Source: Streptomyces parvulus
Lineage (GTDB): Bacteria; Actinomycetota; Actinomycetes; Streptomycetales; Streptomycetaceae
Reading direction: 5' to 3'
DNA length: 64,000 nucleotides
Assembly: GCF_014648855.1 (NCBI RefSeq)
Contig: NZ_BMRX01000018.1
Coordinates: 83,050 to 147,049, forward strand
Below the pieces are notes generated by a model. That model searched no databases, had not been told where the DNA came from, and saw nothing but the letters and a program-made list of their open reading frames with translations. Of the stretch, positions 27,418 to 35,502 are shown one piece after another. A program made the position numbers and the translations under genes. Numbering within the stretch: position 1 is the first letter of the stretch; every line of letters starts with the position of its first letter.

Positions 27418-28935
27418 CTACCAGCGCACCGCGTCCAGCGCGTCGGCCATGCCCCACCCGTAGAAGCCGTTGCGGTTCTTCGAGCCCTCGCACACCGCGT
27501 CGACCTTGCCGTCGCCGTCGATGTCGTACGGCTTGGTGCACGGCGTGGCGTCGGCCTGCGCGTACAGCAGCGCCTTGACGAGGGCCGGCGGTGCGTACGG
27601 GTGCGTCGACTTGATCAGCGCGGCGACGCCCGCGACGTGCGGCGACGCCATCGACGTACCGGCCATGTAGCCCCACTTGCCGCCCGGCAGCGTGCCGAGG
27701 ATCAGTCCGCTGGTGGCGGGCGGCGCCGGCGTCTGGTACGCCGTCGAGTCACCGCCGGGCGCGGCGATGTCGATGACGCCCAGACCGTGGTTGGAGAACG
27801 ACGACTTGAGGCCCTTCGCACCGGTCGACGCGACCGTCACGACGCCCGGCAGCTGGGTCGGGATGTCCAGGCACTCCGACGGGTCGACGGTCCGGTCCCC
27901 GGGCGTCGTGTCGTTCGGCGAGGAGGGGTCGGTGATCTGGTCCGAGGAGAGGTCGTAGTTCTCGTTGCCGGCCGCGGCGACGTTGACCGCGCCCTTCTTC
28001 TCCGCGTACCGGGACGCCCGCGAGACGGCCTCGACGAGCGCCTTCTGGTCCGGGTCGTTCTTGCAGTTGAAGTACCAGGGGTCGGTGTAATAGCTGTTGT
28101 TGGTCACGTCGACGCCGTGCTCCGCCGCCCACACGAAGCCGCAGACCACGGCCTCGGTGTAGAAGAAGCCGTCGGGGTTGGACACCTTGATGCCGGAGAC
28201 CTTCACCCCGGGCGCCACACCGGTCATGCCGACGCCGTTCTTGGCGGCGGCGATCTCACCGGCGACGTGGGTGCCGTGCGGGCTCTCCGCCGCGCCCGGC
28301 CGCCAGGCGCCGTCGGTGGTGTCCGGCTTGCCCGAGACGCAGTTGACCGACGCGTTCCGGTCGAAGTTCGGGGCGATGTCCGGGTGGGTGTCGTCGACGC
28401 CGGTGTCGATGACGGCGACGGTCACCTTCTGGCTGCCCAGCGTCTTCTCGTGCGCCTTGTCCGCCTTGATGGCCGGCAGGTCCCACTGGAGGCCCTCCAG
28501 CGGGTCCTGGCCCTCGGCGGCCTCGGCGGCCGCGATCTCCTTGCCGCTGAGCACCTTCGGGGCGCCCGTGTCGGTGGTGGCGGCCGAGGGCAGCGGCGCG
28601 GTGCGCGTGGCACCGGCCGACTGCACGCCCCGCACCTTGCGGACCGACTTGGCGAAGTCCGGGTTCGCGGAGTGGACGACGACCACGCCGATCCGGTCGT
28701 ACGACGTCACGATGGTGCCGCCGGCCTTGGCTATCGCCTTGCGCACGGACGCCGAAGGACCGTGCCCGGGGGCGACGTTGACGACGTAGCTGAGCGAGGT
28801 CGCGTCCGCCGCGGGGGAGGGGGCGGCCTCCGCCGCGGTGGCCGGGTTGCCCGGCAGGAACGCCAGCGAGGCGGCCACGGCCAGGCCGGCCGGGATCGCG
28901 AGGGCGCGGCGGTGACGCGAGTGCTGTGCGGTCAT
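27418..28935 (-). CDS. secreted subtilisin-like serine protease (S8), copy A
   Basis: This 505-residue protein has a signal peptide (RHRRALAIPAGLAVAASLAFLPG...ATAAEA), a propeptide (about 45-130) and a subtilisin catalytic domain. The triad is visible: Asp in AVIDTGVDDTHPD, His in PHGTHVAGEIAA, Ser in GTSMASPHVAG. An Asp-rich DIDGDGKVDAVCEG near 485, before the C terminus, looks like a calcium loop. It is a close paralogue of the next gene upstream, in the same orientation, 85 bp apart, suggesting tandem duplication and a shared transcript. Confidence 0.93.
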   Translation of the reverse strand: MTAQHSRHRRALAIPAGLAVAASLAFLPGNPATAAEAAPSPAADATSLSYVVNVAPGHGPSASVRKAIAKAGGTIVTSYDRIGVVVVHSANPDFAKSVRKVRGVQSAGATRTAPLPSAATTDTGAPKVLSGKEIAAAEAAEGQDPLEGLQWDLPAIKADKAHEKTLGSQKVTVAVIDTGVDDTHPDIAPNFDRNASVNCVSGKPDTTDGAWRPGAAESPHGTHVAGEIAAAKNGVGMTGVAPGVKVSGIKVSNPDGFFYTEAVVCGFVWAAEHGVDVTNNSYYTDPWYFNCKNDPDQKALVEAVSRASRYAEKKGAVNVAAAGNENYDLSSDQITDPSSPNDTTPGDRTVDPSECLDIPTQLPGVVTVASTGAKGLKSSFSNHGLGVIDIAAPGGDSTAYQTPAPPATSGLILGTLPGGKWGYMAGTSMASPHVAGVAALIKSTHPYAPPALVKALLYAQADATPCTKPYDIDGDGKVDAVCEGSKNRNGFYGWGMADALDAVRW

Positions 28936-29020
28936 GTGCGGTGTCTCCAGTTCGTTGCTGAAACCGGTGCGTGACGGAAGGGAAAGCGGAAGAGGCGAAA
29001 GGGGGCCGGTCGCGGGCGGG

Positions 29021-30577
29021 TCACTTCACCGCGCGGAGCGCGTCGACGACGCCGAAGCCGTAGAAGCCGTTGACGCGCGCGCCGCCCTCGCACGTGGCGT
29101 CCTGCGCGCCGTCGCCGTCCTGGTCGTAGGAGCCGGGGCAGCCGGGGTTGTCCGCCTGGGCCTTGAGCAGCGACTGGAGCACGGCCGGCGAGGCGTGGCG
29201 GTACTTCGACTTCAGCAGCGCGGCGACGCCCGCCGCGTGCGGCGACGCCATCGACGTGCCCTGCAGGAAGCCGTACTGGCCGTTCGGCATCGTCGACAGG
29301 ATGCGGCCGTTCTTCGACGGCGTGTCCGGGACCTGGTAGCGCCCGTCGCCGCCCGGCGCGGCGACGTCGACGACGCCCTTGCCGTACGACGAGTAGTACG
29401 ACTTCTCCTCGTCGACGCCCGTGGCGCTCACGGTGACGACACCCGGCAGCTGGGTCGGGACGTCGTAGCACTCGTGCGGGTCGATGGTCCGGGTGACCGG
29501 CGTGGAGTCGTCGGGGCTGGAGTCGTCGACGATCGCGTCGGAGTCCAGGTCGTGGTTGGAGTTGCCCGCGGAGGCGAGGTGCAGGGTGCCCTTGCGCTGG
29601 GCGTAGAGCTGGGCCCGGTTGACCGCGTCGACGATCGCCCGCTGGTCGGGGTCGTCCATGCAGTTGTACAGCCACGGGTCCACGTAGTAGCTGTTGTTGG
29701 TGATCTCCACCCCGTGGTCGGCGGCGAACACGAAGGCGCACACCACGTTCTCGGGGTAGAAGAGCCCGTTGTCCGGGTCGCTCACCTTGATGCTCGACAC
29801 CTTCACGCCCGGTGCGACACCGGCGACGCCGACGCCGTTGCGGGCGGCGGCTATCTCGCCGGCCACGTGGGTGCCGTGGTAGTCCTCGGCGGTGTACGGC
29901 CGCCAGGCGCCCGCACTGGTGTCCGCCGTGCCGCCGACGCAGTTGGCGGACTGCGAGGCGGAGAAGTTCGGGGCGAGATCGGGGTGGGTGTCGTCGACGC
30001 CGGTGTCGATCACGGCGACGGTGACGCGGGAGCTGCCCGGGTTGATCTTCGCGGCCTGGTCGGCGCCTATCGCGCGCAGGTCCCACTGGTCCGCTTCCAG
30101 CGGCTCGCCCGCCCCCGCGGCCCGCGACGCCCGCGCGGTGCGCTCGGCCTGCTCGGCGGAGAGCGGCTCGGCGGCGCCCTGGTCCGTCGTCCCGGCCGCC
30201 GTCAGCGGCGCCGTGCGGGTCGCGCCCGCCGACTGCACGCCGCGGACCTCGCGCATCGCGGCGGCGAAGCCGGGGTCGGCCGAGTGGGCGACGATCACGC
30301 CGATCTTCCCGTAGGCGGCGACCACGGTGCCGCCCGCTGCGGCGACGGCACGCTCCACGGCCGCGACCGTCCGCCGGTCCGTGCGGGTGTTGACGACGTA
30401 CGCCAGCTTCGGCCCGTCCGCGGCCCGGCCGGCCCGCGCCTCCTGGGCGGCGGCCTCCGCGCCCGGGGCGGCCGACGCGGCCGCCGGCAGGAAGCCGAGC
30501 GACGCCGTCAGCGAGAGCACGACCGGCACCGCGAGCGCGAACCCGCGTCTGGAGCGCGGGGAACGCAGATGATCCAT
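29021..30577 (-). CDS. secreted subtilisin-like serine protease (S8), copy B
   Basis: This 518-residue paralogue of copy A has the same layout: signal peptide (FALAVPVVLSLTASLGFLP...ASA), propeptide ending after VRGVQSAGATRTAPL, and triad Asp in AVIDTGVDDTHPD, His in YHGTHVAGEIAA, Ser in GTSMASPHAAG. The Asp-rich loop is DQDGDGAQDATCEG. Three catalytic-region blocks are nearly identical to copy A, while the propeptides are diverged. It is probably the first gene of the pair. Confidence 0.93.
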   Translation of the reverse strand: MDHLRSPRSRRGFALAVPVVLSLTASLGFLPAAASAAPGAEAAAQEARAGRAADGPKLAYVVNTRTDRRTVAAVERAVAAAGGTVVAAYGKIGVIVAHSADPGFAAAMREVRGVQSAGATRTAPLTAAGTTDQGAAEPLSAEQAERTARASRAAGAGEPLEADQWDLRAIGADQAAKINPGSSRVTVAVIDTGVDDTHPDLAPNFSASQSANCVGGTADTSAGAWRPYTAEDYHGTHVAGEIAAARNGVGVAGVAPGVKVSSIKVSDPDNGLFYPENVVCAFVFAADHGVEITNNSYYVDPWLYNCMDDPDQRAIVDAVNRAQLYAQRKGTLHLASAGNSNHDLDSDAIVDDSSPDDSTPVTRTIDPHECYDVPTQLPGVVTVSATGVDEEKSYYSSYGKGVVDVAAPGGDGRYQVPDTPSKNGRILSTMPNGQYGFLQGTSMASPHAAGVAALLKSKYRHASPAVLQSLLKAQADNPGCPGSYDQDGDGAQDATCEGGARVNGFYGFGVVDALRAVK

Positions 30578-30671
30578 GGGGTCTCCACATCATCCGGTAA
30601 CGAAACCGGCCCGAGACACGGGTGGTGCTCGGGCAGGTACATGACGGAGTGGTGCAGGGTGAAGCTATCCC

Positions 30672-30724
30672 CCGAAGTCGCTGGCCAGCAATGACCCACC
30701 GAGGGCGACTTCGGAAAGTGCCCG
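30672..30724. promoter_or_regulatory. 10-bp inverted repeat in the protease/symporter divergent promoter region
   Basis: CCGAAGTCGC (30672-30681) and GCGACTTCGG (30715-30724) are perfect inverted repeats separated by 33 bp. They lie between the protease gene and the DUF485/acetate symporter genes, which diverge. They could be two half-sites for a regulator or an RNA hairpin. Confidence 0.45.
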
Positions 30725-30842
30725 CCGCGTTGAACCGGTCCCCGCGGGGCGCCGTGTCGTTGGACAGGGAGCCCGAGCACGACCAGCTCCCTGTGAGAAC
30801 ACCGAGGTCCAAGCCGCTATGACCGTCGTACGAGGAGACTCC

Positions 30843-31199
30843 GTGGCCCCCGACGCACCGCCCCCCTCGAAAGAGGAACGCGCACTTCCCTCCGCCGAGG
30901 AGTTCTCCGAAGTGCAGCAGAGCGCCGAGTTCGCCGAACTGCGCCGCTCCTTCCGCTCCTTCGCGTTCCCGCTGACGATCGCGTTCGTCGTCTGGTACCT
31001 GCTCTACGTGCTGCTGTCGAACTACGCCGGCGGCTTCATGGGCACGAAGCTCTTCGGCAACATCAACGTCGCCTTCGTCTTCGGCATCGCCCAGTTCGTC
31101 ACCACGTTCCTCATCGCCTGGTGGTACTCGCGGCACGCCGCCGCGCAGCTCGACCCCAAGGCCGAGGCCATCAAGTCCCGGATGGAGGGCGGCGCATGA
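30843..31199 (+). CDS. DUF485 membrane protein, partner of the acetate symporter
   Basis: This 118-residue protein has two membrane helices (FAFPLTIAFVVWYLLYVLLSNY and NINVAFVFGIAQFVTTFLIAWWYS) and a charged N terminus. DUF485 proteins are encoded directly before ActP-type symporters, as here. The GTG at 30843 is preferred because GAGGAG lies 5 bp before it; an ATG at 30819 is the alternative. The stop overlaps the actP start as ATGA. Confidence 0.85.
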   Translation: MAPDAPPPSKEERALPSAEEFSEVQQSAEFAELRRSFRSFAFPLTIAFVVWYLLYVLLSNYAGGFMGTKLFGNINVAFVFGIAQFVTTFLIAWWYSRHAAAQLDPKAEAIKSRMEGGA

Positions 31200-32830
31200 G
31201 CCCCGCACAGACCGTTCTCGCCGCCGAACTGGCCGCCAACGAGGCCAGCGAGCACCGGCCGCTGATCATCACGCTGTTCGCGGTCTTCGTCCTCGCCACC
31301 CTCGGCATCACCGTGTGGGCGGGCCGCCAGACCAAGGACGCCGCCGACTTCTACGCGGGCGGCCGCCAGTTCAGCGCCTTCCAGAACGGCCTCGCCGTCT
31401 CCGGCGACTACATGTCCGCCGCGTCCTTCCTCGGTATCGCCGGCGCGATCGCCCTCTTTGGCTACGACGGCTTCCTGTACTCCATCGGCTTCCTGGTCGC
31501 CTGGCTGGTCGCCCTGCTCCTGGTGGCCGAGCCGCTGCGGAACTCCGGCCGCTACACCATGGGTGACGTCCTCGCGTACCGCATGCGCCAGCGCCCCGTG
31601 CGCACCGCCGCCGGCACCTCCACGATCGTCGTCTCGATCTTCTACCTGCTGGCCCAGATGGCGGGCGCCGGCGTCCTGGTCTCGCTGCTGCTCGGCATCA
31701 CCTCCGACGCCGGCAAGATCCTCATCGTCGCCCTGGTCGGCGTCCTGATGATCGTGTACGTCTCCATCGGCGGCATGAAGGGCACCACCTGGGTCCAGAT
31801 GGTCAAGGCCGTGCTGCTGATCGGCGGCACCATCCTGATCACCTTCCTGGTGCTGCTGAAGTTCGACTTCAACATCTCCGACCTGCTCGGCACCGCCGCC
31901 GAGAAGAGCGGCCACGGCGCCGCCTTCCTCGAACCCGGCCTCCAGTACGGCATCAACGGGACGACCAAGCTGGACTTCATCTCCCTGGGCATCGCCCTGG
32001 TCCTCGGCACGGCCGGCCTGCCGCACATCCTGATCCGCTTCTACACGGTGCCCAACGCCAAGGCCGCCCGTAAGTCCGTGAACTGGGCGATCGGCATCAT
32101 CGGCGCCTTCTACCTGATGACCATCGCGCTCGGTTTCGGCGCCGCCGCGCTCGTCGGCCCCAAGGAGATCACCGAGTCCAACCCGTCCGGCAACACGGCG
32201 GCACCCCTGCTCGCCCTGCACGTCGGCGGCGTCGACTCGGCCTGGGGCGCGATCCTGCTCGCGACGATCTCGGCGGTGGCCTTCGCGACCATCCTCGCCG
32301 TGGTCGCCGGCCTCACCCTCGCCTCGTCCTCGTCCTTCGCGCACGACATCTACGCCAACGTCATCCGCAGGGGCCAGGCCACCGAGAAGGAGGAGATGCG
32401 GGCGGCCCGCTGGGCCACCGTCTTCATCGGCATCGTCTCCATCGCGCTCGGCGCCCTCGCCCGCGACCTGAACGTGGCCGGCCTGGTCGCCCTGGCCTTC
32501 GCCGTCGCCGCGTCCGCCAACCTGCCGACCATCCTCTACAGCCTCTTCTGGAAGCGCTTCACCACCCAGGGCGCCCTCTGGTCGATCTACGGCGGCCTGA
32601 TCGTCGCCGTCGGCCTGGTGCTGTTCTCGCCGGTGGTCTCCGGCGACCCGAAGGCGATGTTTCCGGACGTCGACTTCGCCTGGTTCCCGCTGAAGAACCC
32701 GGGCCTGATCTCCATCCCGTTCGGCTTCCTGATGGGCTGGCTCGGCACGGTCCTGTCCAAGGAGGAGCCCGACAAGGCGAAGTACGCCGAACTGGAGGTC
32801 CGGTCCCTGACCGGCACCGGAGCGCACTGA
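31196..32830 (+). CDS. actP: cation/acetate symporter of the SSS family
   Basis: This 544-residue protein has about 13 membrane helices. It shows GGRQFSAFQNGLAVSGDYMSAASFLGIAGAIALFGYDG near 60-98 and VYVSIGGMKGTTWVQMVKAVLLI, characteristic of the ActP branch of sodium:solute symporters. The likely role is uptake of acetate or similar short monocarboxylates with Na+. It is translationally coupled to the DUF485 gene. A 14-bp hairpin follows 13 bp after the stop. Confidence 0.9.
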   Translation: MSPAQTVLAAELAANEASEHRPLIITLFAVFVLATLGITVWAGRQTKDAADFYAGGRQFSAFQNGLAVSGDYMSAASFLGIAGAIALFGYDGFLYSIGFLVAWLVALLLVAEPLRNSGRYTMGDVLAYRMRQRPVRTAAGTSTIVVSIFYLLAQMAGAGVLVSLLLGITSDAGKILIVALVGVLMIVYVSIGGMKGTTWVQMVKAVLLIGGTILITFLVLLKFDFNISDLLGTAAEKSGHGAAFLEPGLQYGINGTTKLDFISLGIALVLGTAGLPHILIRFYTVPNAKAARKSVNWAIGIIGAFYLMTIALGFGAAALVGPKEITESNPSGNTAAPLLALHVGGVDSAWGAILLATISAVAFATILAVVAGLTLASSSSFAHDIYANVIRRGQATEKEEMRAARWATVFIGIVSIALGALARDLNVAGLVALAFAVAASANLPTILYSLFWKRFTTQGALWSIYGGLIVAVGLVLFSPVVSGDPKAMFPDVDFAWFPLKNPGLISIPFGFLMGWLGTVLSKEEPDKAKYAELEVRSLTGTGAH

Positions 32831-32843
32831 CCCGGCCCGTACG

Positions 32844-32901
32844 CGGCCCCGTCGTAGATCCCTACGACGGGGCCGAGCCGTACGTCGTAGGGATCGGCCC
32901 C
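32844..32901 (+). terminator. hairpin set between actP and moaA with mutually exclusive stems
   Basis: Stem 1 pairs CGGCCCCGTCGTAG (32844-32857) with its complement at 32862-32875 around a 4-nt loop, a plausible terminator for actP. Stem 2 would instead pair GATCCCTACGACG (32857-32869) with CGTCGTAGGGATC (32883-32895). A third pairing joins GGGGCCGA (32869-32876) and TCGGCCCC (32894-32901). The three cannot all form together. Confidence 0.65.
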
Positions 32902-32986
32902 CTGTGGATGTCGGACCGGTCACGTAGGCTCGCAGGTGTAGGAGGAGTCAACGCTCCGCCGATCCGCGTCGAGGGAGGGGGCCCAC

Positions 32987-33976
32987 GTGCTCATCGACAC
33001 CTACGGCCGAGTGGCCACCGACCTGAGGGTCTCGCTCACCGACCGGTGCAACCTGCGCTGCACCTACTGCATGCCCGAAGAGGGCCTCCAGTGGCTGGCC
33101 AAGCCCGACCTGCTCACGGACGACGAGATCGTCCGCCTCATCGACATCGCGGTCACCCACCTCGGTATCGAGGAGGTCCGCTTCACCGGCGGGGAGCCGC
33201 TGCTGCGGCCCGGCCTGGTCGGCATCGTCGAGCGCGTCGCCGCCCTCGGCCCGCGCCCCCGGATGTCCCTCACCACCAACGGCATCGGCCTCAGGCGCAC
33301 GGCGACGGCCCTGAAGGCGGCGGGCCTGGACCGGGTCAACGTCTCGCTGGACACCCTGCGCCCCGACGTCTTCAAGACCCTCACCCGCCGTGACCGTCAC
33401 AAGGACGTCCTGGAAGGCCTGGCCGCCGCCCGCGAGGCCGGGCTGACCCCGGTGAAGGTCAACAGCGTCCTGATGCCGGGGCTCAACGCCGACGAGGCCC
33501 CCGCCCTGCTGGCCTGGGCCGTCGAGCACGACTACGAGCTGCGGTTCATCGAGCAGATGCCCCTGGACGCCCAGCACGGCTGGAAGCGCGACGGCATGGT
33601 CACCGCCGGTGACATCCTGGAGTCCCTGCGCACCCGCTTCGAGCTGACCGCCGAGGGCTCCGAAGAGCGCGGCTCCGCGCCCGCCGAGCGCTGGATCGTG
33701 GACGGCGGCCCGCACCGCGTCGGCGTCATCGCCTCCGTCACCCGCCCGTTCTGCTCGGCTTGCGACCGCACCCGTCTGACCGCCGACGGCCAGGTGCGCA
33801 CCTGCCTCTTCGCCCGCGAGGAGACGGATCTGCGCGCCGCCCTGCGCTCCGAGGCCCCCGACGAGGAGATCGCCCGCATCTGGCGCCTGGCCATGTGGGG
33901 CAAGAAGGCCGGCGCCGGTCTCGACGACCCGACGTTCGTACAGCCCGACCGGCCCATGTCGGCGATCGGGGGCTAA
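32987..33976 (+). CDS. moaA: GTP 3',8-cyclase, molybdenum cofactor biosynthesis
   Basis: This 329-residue radical SAM enzyme converts GTP to 3',8-cyclo-GTP, the first step of molybdopterin synthesis. The N-terminal cluster motif is CNLRCTYC, followed by FTGGEPLLRPGL. The C-terminal second cluster has FCSACDRTRLTADGQVRTCLF. The protein ends in Gly-Gly, needed for catalysis in MoaA. The start is GTG with GGGAGGGGG upstream. No other Moco gene is adjacent. Confidence 0.96.
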   Translation: MLIDTYGRVATDLRVSLTDRCNLRCTYCMPEEGLQWLAKPDLLTDDEIVRLIDIAVTHLGIEEVRFTGGEPLLRPGLVGIVERVAALGPRPRMSLTTNGIGLRRTATALKAAGLDRVNVSLDTLRPDVFKTLTRRDRHKDVLEGLAAAREAGLTPVKVNSVLMPGLNADEAPALLAWAVEHDYELRFIEQMPLDAQHGWKRDGMVTAGDILESLRTRFELTAEGSEERGSAPAERWIVDGGPHRVGVIASVTRPFCSACDRTRLTADGQVRTCLFAREETDLRAALRSEAPDEEIARIWRLAMWGKKAGAGLDDPTFVQPDRPMSAIGG

Positions 33977-34000
33977 CCCGCGAGGCCGCGCGGACTCGGC

Positions 34001-34246
34001 CTACGGGGCGCCGGGGGACTCCCACTCGGCCAGCGGGACCACGTCCTTGAGGAAGCCCCGCAGGTCGAGGAAGCTCGACAGGTGCTCCCGGTGCTCCTCG
34101 CAGGCGATCCACGTCTTGCGCCGCTCGGGCGTGTGGATCTTCGGGTTGTTCCATGCCAGCACCCACACGGCGGCCGCGCGGCAGCCCTTGGCGGAGCAGA
34201 CCGGGGCGGCTTCCGGGGCGCTGTCCGGGGCGGTGTCGTCACTCAC
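34001..34246 (-). CDS. small conserved actinobacterial protein
   Basis: This 81-residue protein has CSAKGC near 17-22, a Trp-rich stretch AAAVWVLAWNNPKIHTPERRKTW, and CEEHREHL, so Cys and His residues could hold a metal. No named family is recognised. The start is GTG at 34246. It follows the DUF3099 gene in the same direction but is separated from it by a terminator-like hairpin. Confidence 0.7.
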   Translation of the reverse strand: MSDDTAPDSAPEAAPVCSAKGCRAAAVWVLAWNNPKIHTPERRKTWIACEEHREHLSSFLDLRGFLKDVVPLAEWESPGAP

Positions 34247-34274
34247 AGTTCGTCTCACAGGTCCACACAAAAGG

Positions 34275-34312
34275 CGACGCCGAGCAGCCACGGGGGGAGC
34301 TGCCCGGCGTCG
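34275..34312 (-). terminator. hairpin terminator downstream of the DUF3099 gene
   Basis: On the minus strand CGACGCCG pairs with CGGCGTCG, with an inner GCAGC/GCTGC stem, followed by CCTTTTGTG. It is 146 bp after the DUF3099 stop and just before the small gene at 34246. Confidence 0.6.
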
Positions 34313-34457
34313 GTCCGTCGCTCCGACGGGGGATGCGGAGCGCGTACGAAGTATGTCACGGGTCACCCTGGGCCCGGCACCGGAACCACACGATTCATCT
34401 GAGCATTTCTTCTGCCTGGCGTGGAATGCACGCCCCCTCCGGAAGGGGCTTCCGCGG

Positions 34458-34868
34458 TTACGGCCTGTCGCGCGACTCGCCCGCCGCACCCGGCGACGGG
34501 TCGGACATCGCGTCCTGCTGCGGACCGGAACGCGCGGCACCGCCACCGGCGCCGTCGTCCGCCCGCGGCGGCATGATCATCGGCGGCGTCGGCACCGTCA
34601 CGAACGTCGTGGGCAAGGATGGCGCGTTCTCGCGCCCCGCGTTGGCGATCACCACCGCGATGTAGGGCAGGACCACGCCGAGCACCAGGGCCACGATCGC
34701 GACGTGCCGCTCCACGTTCCACAGGCAGGCCGCGAGGACCACCGACACGGTGCGGACCGACATCGAGATGACGTACCGGCGCTGCCGCGCGCGCACGTCG
34801 TCCTGGAGACCCGTCCGGGCCCCGGTGATCCGGAACACCTCGACGCCGCCGGCACTCTGCTTACGCAT
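34458..34868 (-). CDS. DUF3099-family membrane protein
   Basis: This 136-residue protein has a basic N terminus (RKQSAGGVEVFRITGARTGLQDD), two membrane helices (about 33-50 and 55-75) and a Pro/Gly-rich tail. The N-terminal pattern, followed by ARQRRYVISMSVRT, fits DUF3099 of actinobacteria. Function unknown. The ATG at 34868 is 261 bp from the divergent GlsB-like gene. Confidence 0.72.
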   Translation of the reverse strand: MRKQSAGGVEVFRITGARTGLQDDVRARQRRYVISMSVRTVSVVLAACLWNVERHVAIVALVLGVVLPYIAVVIANAGRENAPSLPTTFVTVPTPPMIMPPRADDGAGGGAARSGPQQDAMSDPSPGAAGESRDRP

Positions 34869-35129
34869 CCGGTTCCACCATCCGCCCGCTCGGACCGTCC
34901 CCGCCCCGCTGCCGTCCGTGGCCGCTCGGGGACACCGGTCCCGGACAACTCACCACGTTACGCCGCGCCCGCGCCGCCCACGAGACCGGGGCACCCACTC
35001 GGCGCCCGCCGAACGCGCGGTGACGGGGCCGCCCGGGGTACCCCGTTCGGACGTATCCGGCATGCGCCGTACGCGGTACGGCCGAAGACTGGCGGCAATG
35101 CTCGCGTTGAGCCGTACGAGGAGGCAGTC

Positions 35130-35411
35130 ATGGGCTGGTTGTGGGCGATCATCGTCGGATTCGTGCTCGGGCTCATCGCCAAGGCGATCATCCCCGGCAA
35201 GCAGCACAGCCCCCTGTGGCTGACCACCATCTTCGGCATGCTGGGCGCGATCGTCGGCAACGCGGTGGCCCGGGCGGCCGGGGTGGACGCGACCTCGGGC
35301 ATCGACTGGTGGCGGCACATCTTCCAGCTGGTCGCGGCGATCATCATCGTCGCCCTCGGTGACGCCGCCTACATGGCGGTGCGCGGCAACAAGAAGCGCG
35401 GCCGGGCCTGA
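35130..35411 (+). CDS. GlsB/YeaQ/YmgE family stress-response membrane protein
   Basis: This 93-residue protein has three hydrophobic segments: WLWAIIVGFVLGLIAKAIIPG, LTTIFGMLGAIVGNAVARAAG and IFQLVAAIIIVALGDAAYMAV. The Gly-rich first helix and GxxGA pattern are typical of transglycosylase-associated (GlsB) proteins, which are tied to general stress. GAGGAGG precedes the ATG. It is convergent with tyrS across a strong terminator. Confidence 0.82.
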   Translation: MGWLWAIIVGFVLGLIAKAIIPGKQHSPLWLTTIFGMLGAIVGNAVARAAGVDATSGIDWWRHIFQLVAAIIIVALGDAAYMAVRGNKKRGRA

Positions 35412-35452
35412 CGGCGGGCGCTCCGCCCCCCGACCGCGGGCGCCGCGCACAC

Positions 35453-35496
35453 CACGGGGCGGCCCCGGCACCGTGAGATGCCGGGGCCGCCCCGTG
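35453..35496. terminator. bidirectional terminator between GlsB-like gene and tyrS
   Basis: A perfect 18-bp stem (arms 35453-35470 and 35479-35496) encloses the 8-nt loop CCGTGAGA. It sits in the 91-bp gap between convergent genes, so it can stop both. Confidence 0.9.
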
Positions 35497-35502
35497 CCGT
35501 GC

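Noticed and set aside
35016..35041. SigB-type promoter (GGGTAC) upstream of the GlsB-like gene
   Set aside because: GGGTAC is part of a GC-rich run and no convincing -35 element lies at the right distance.
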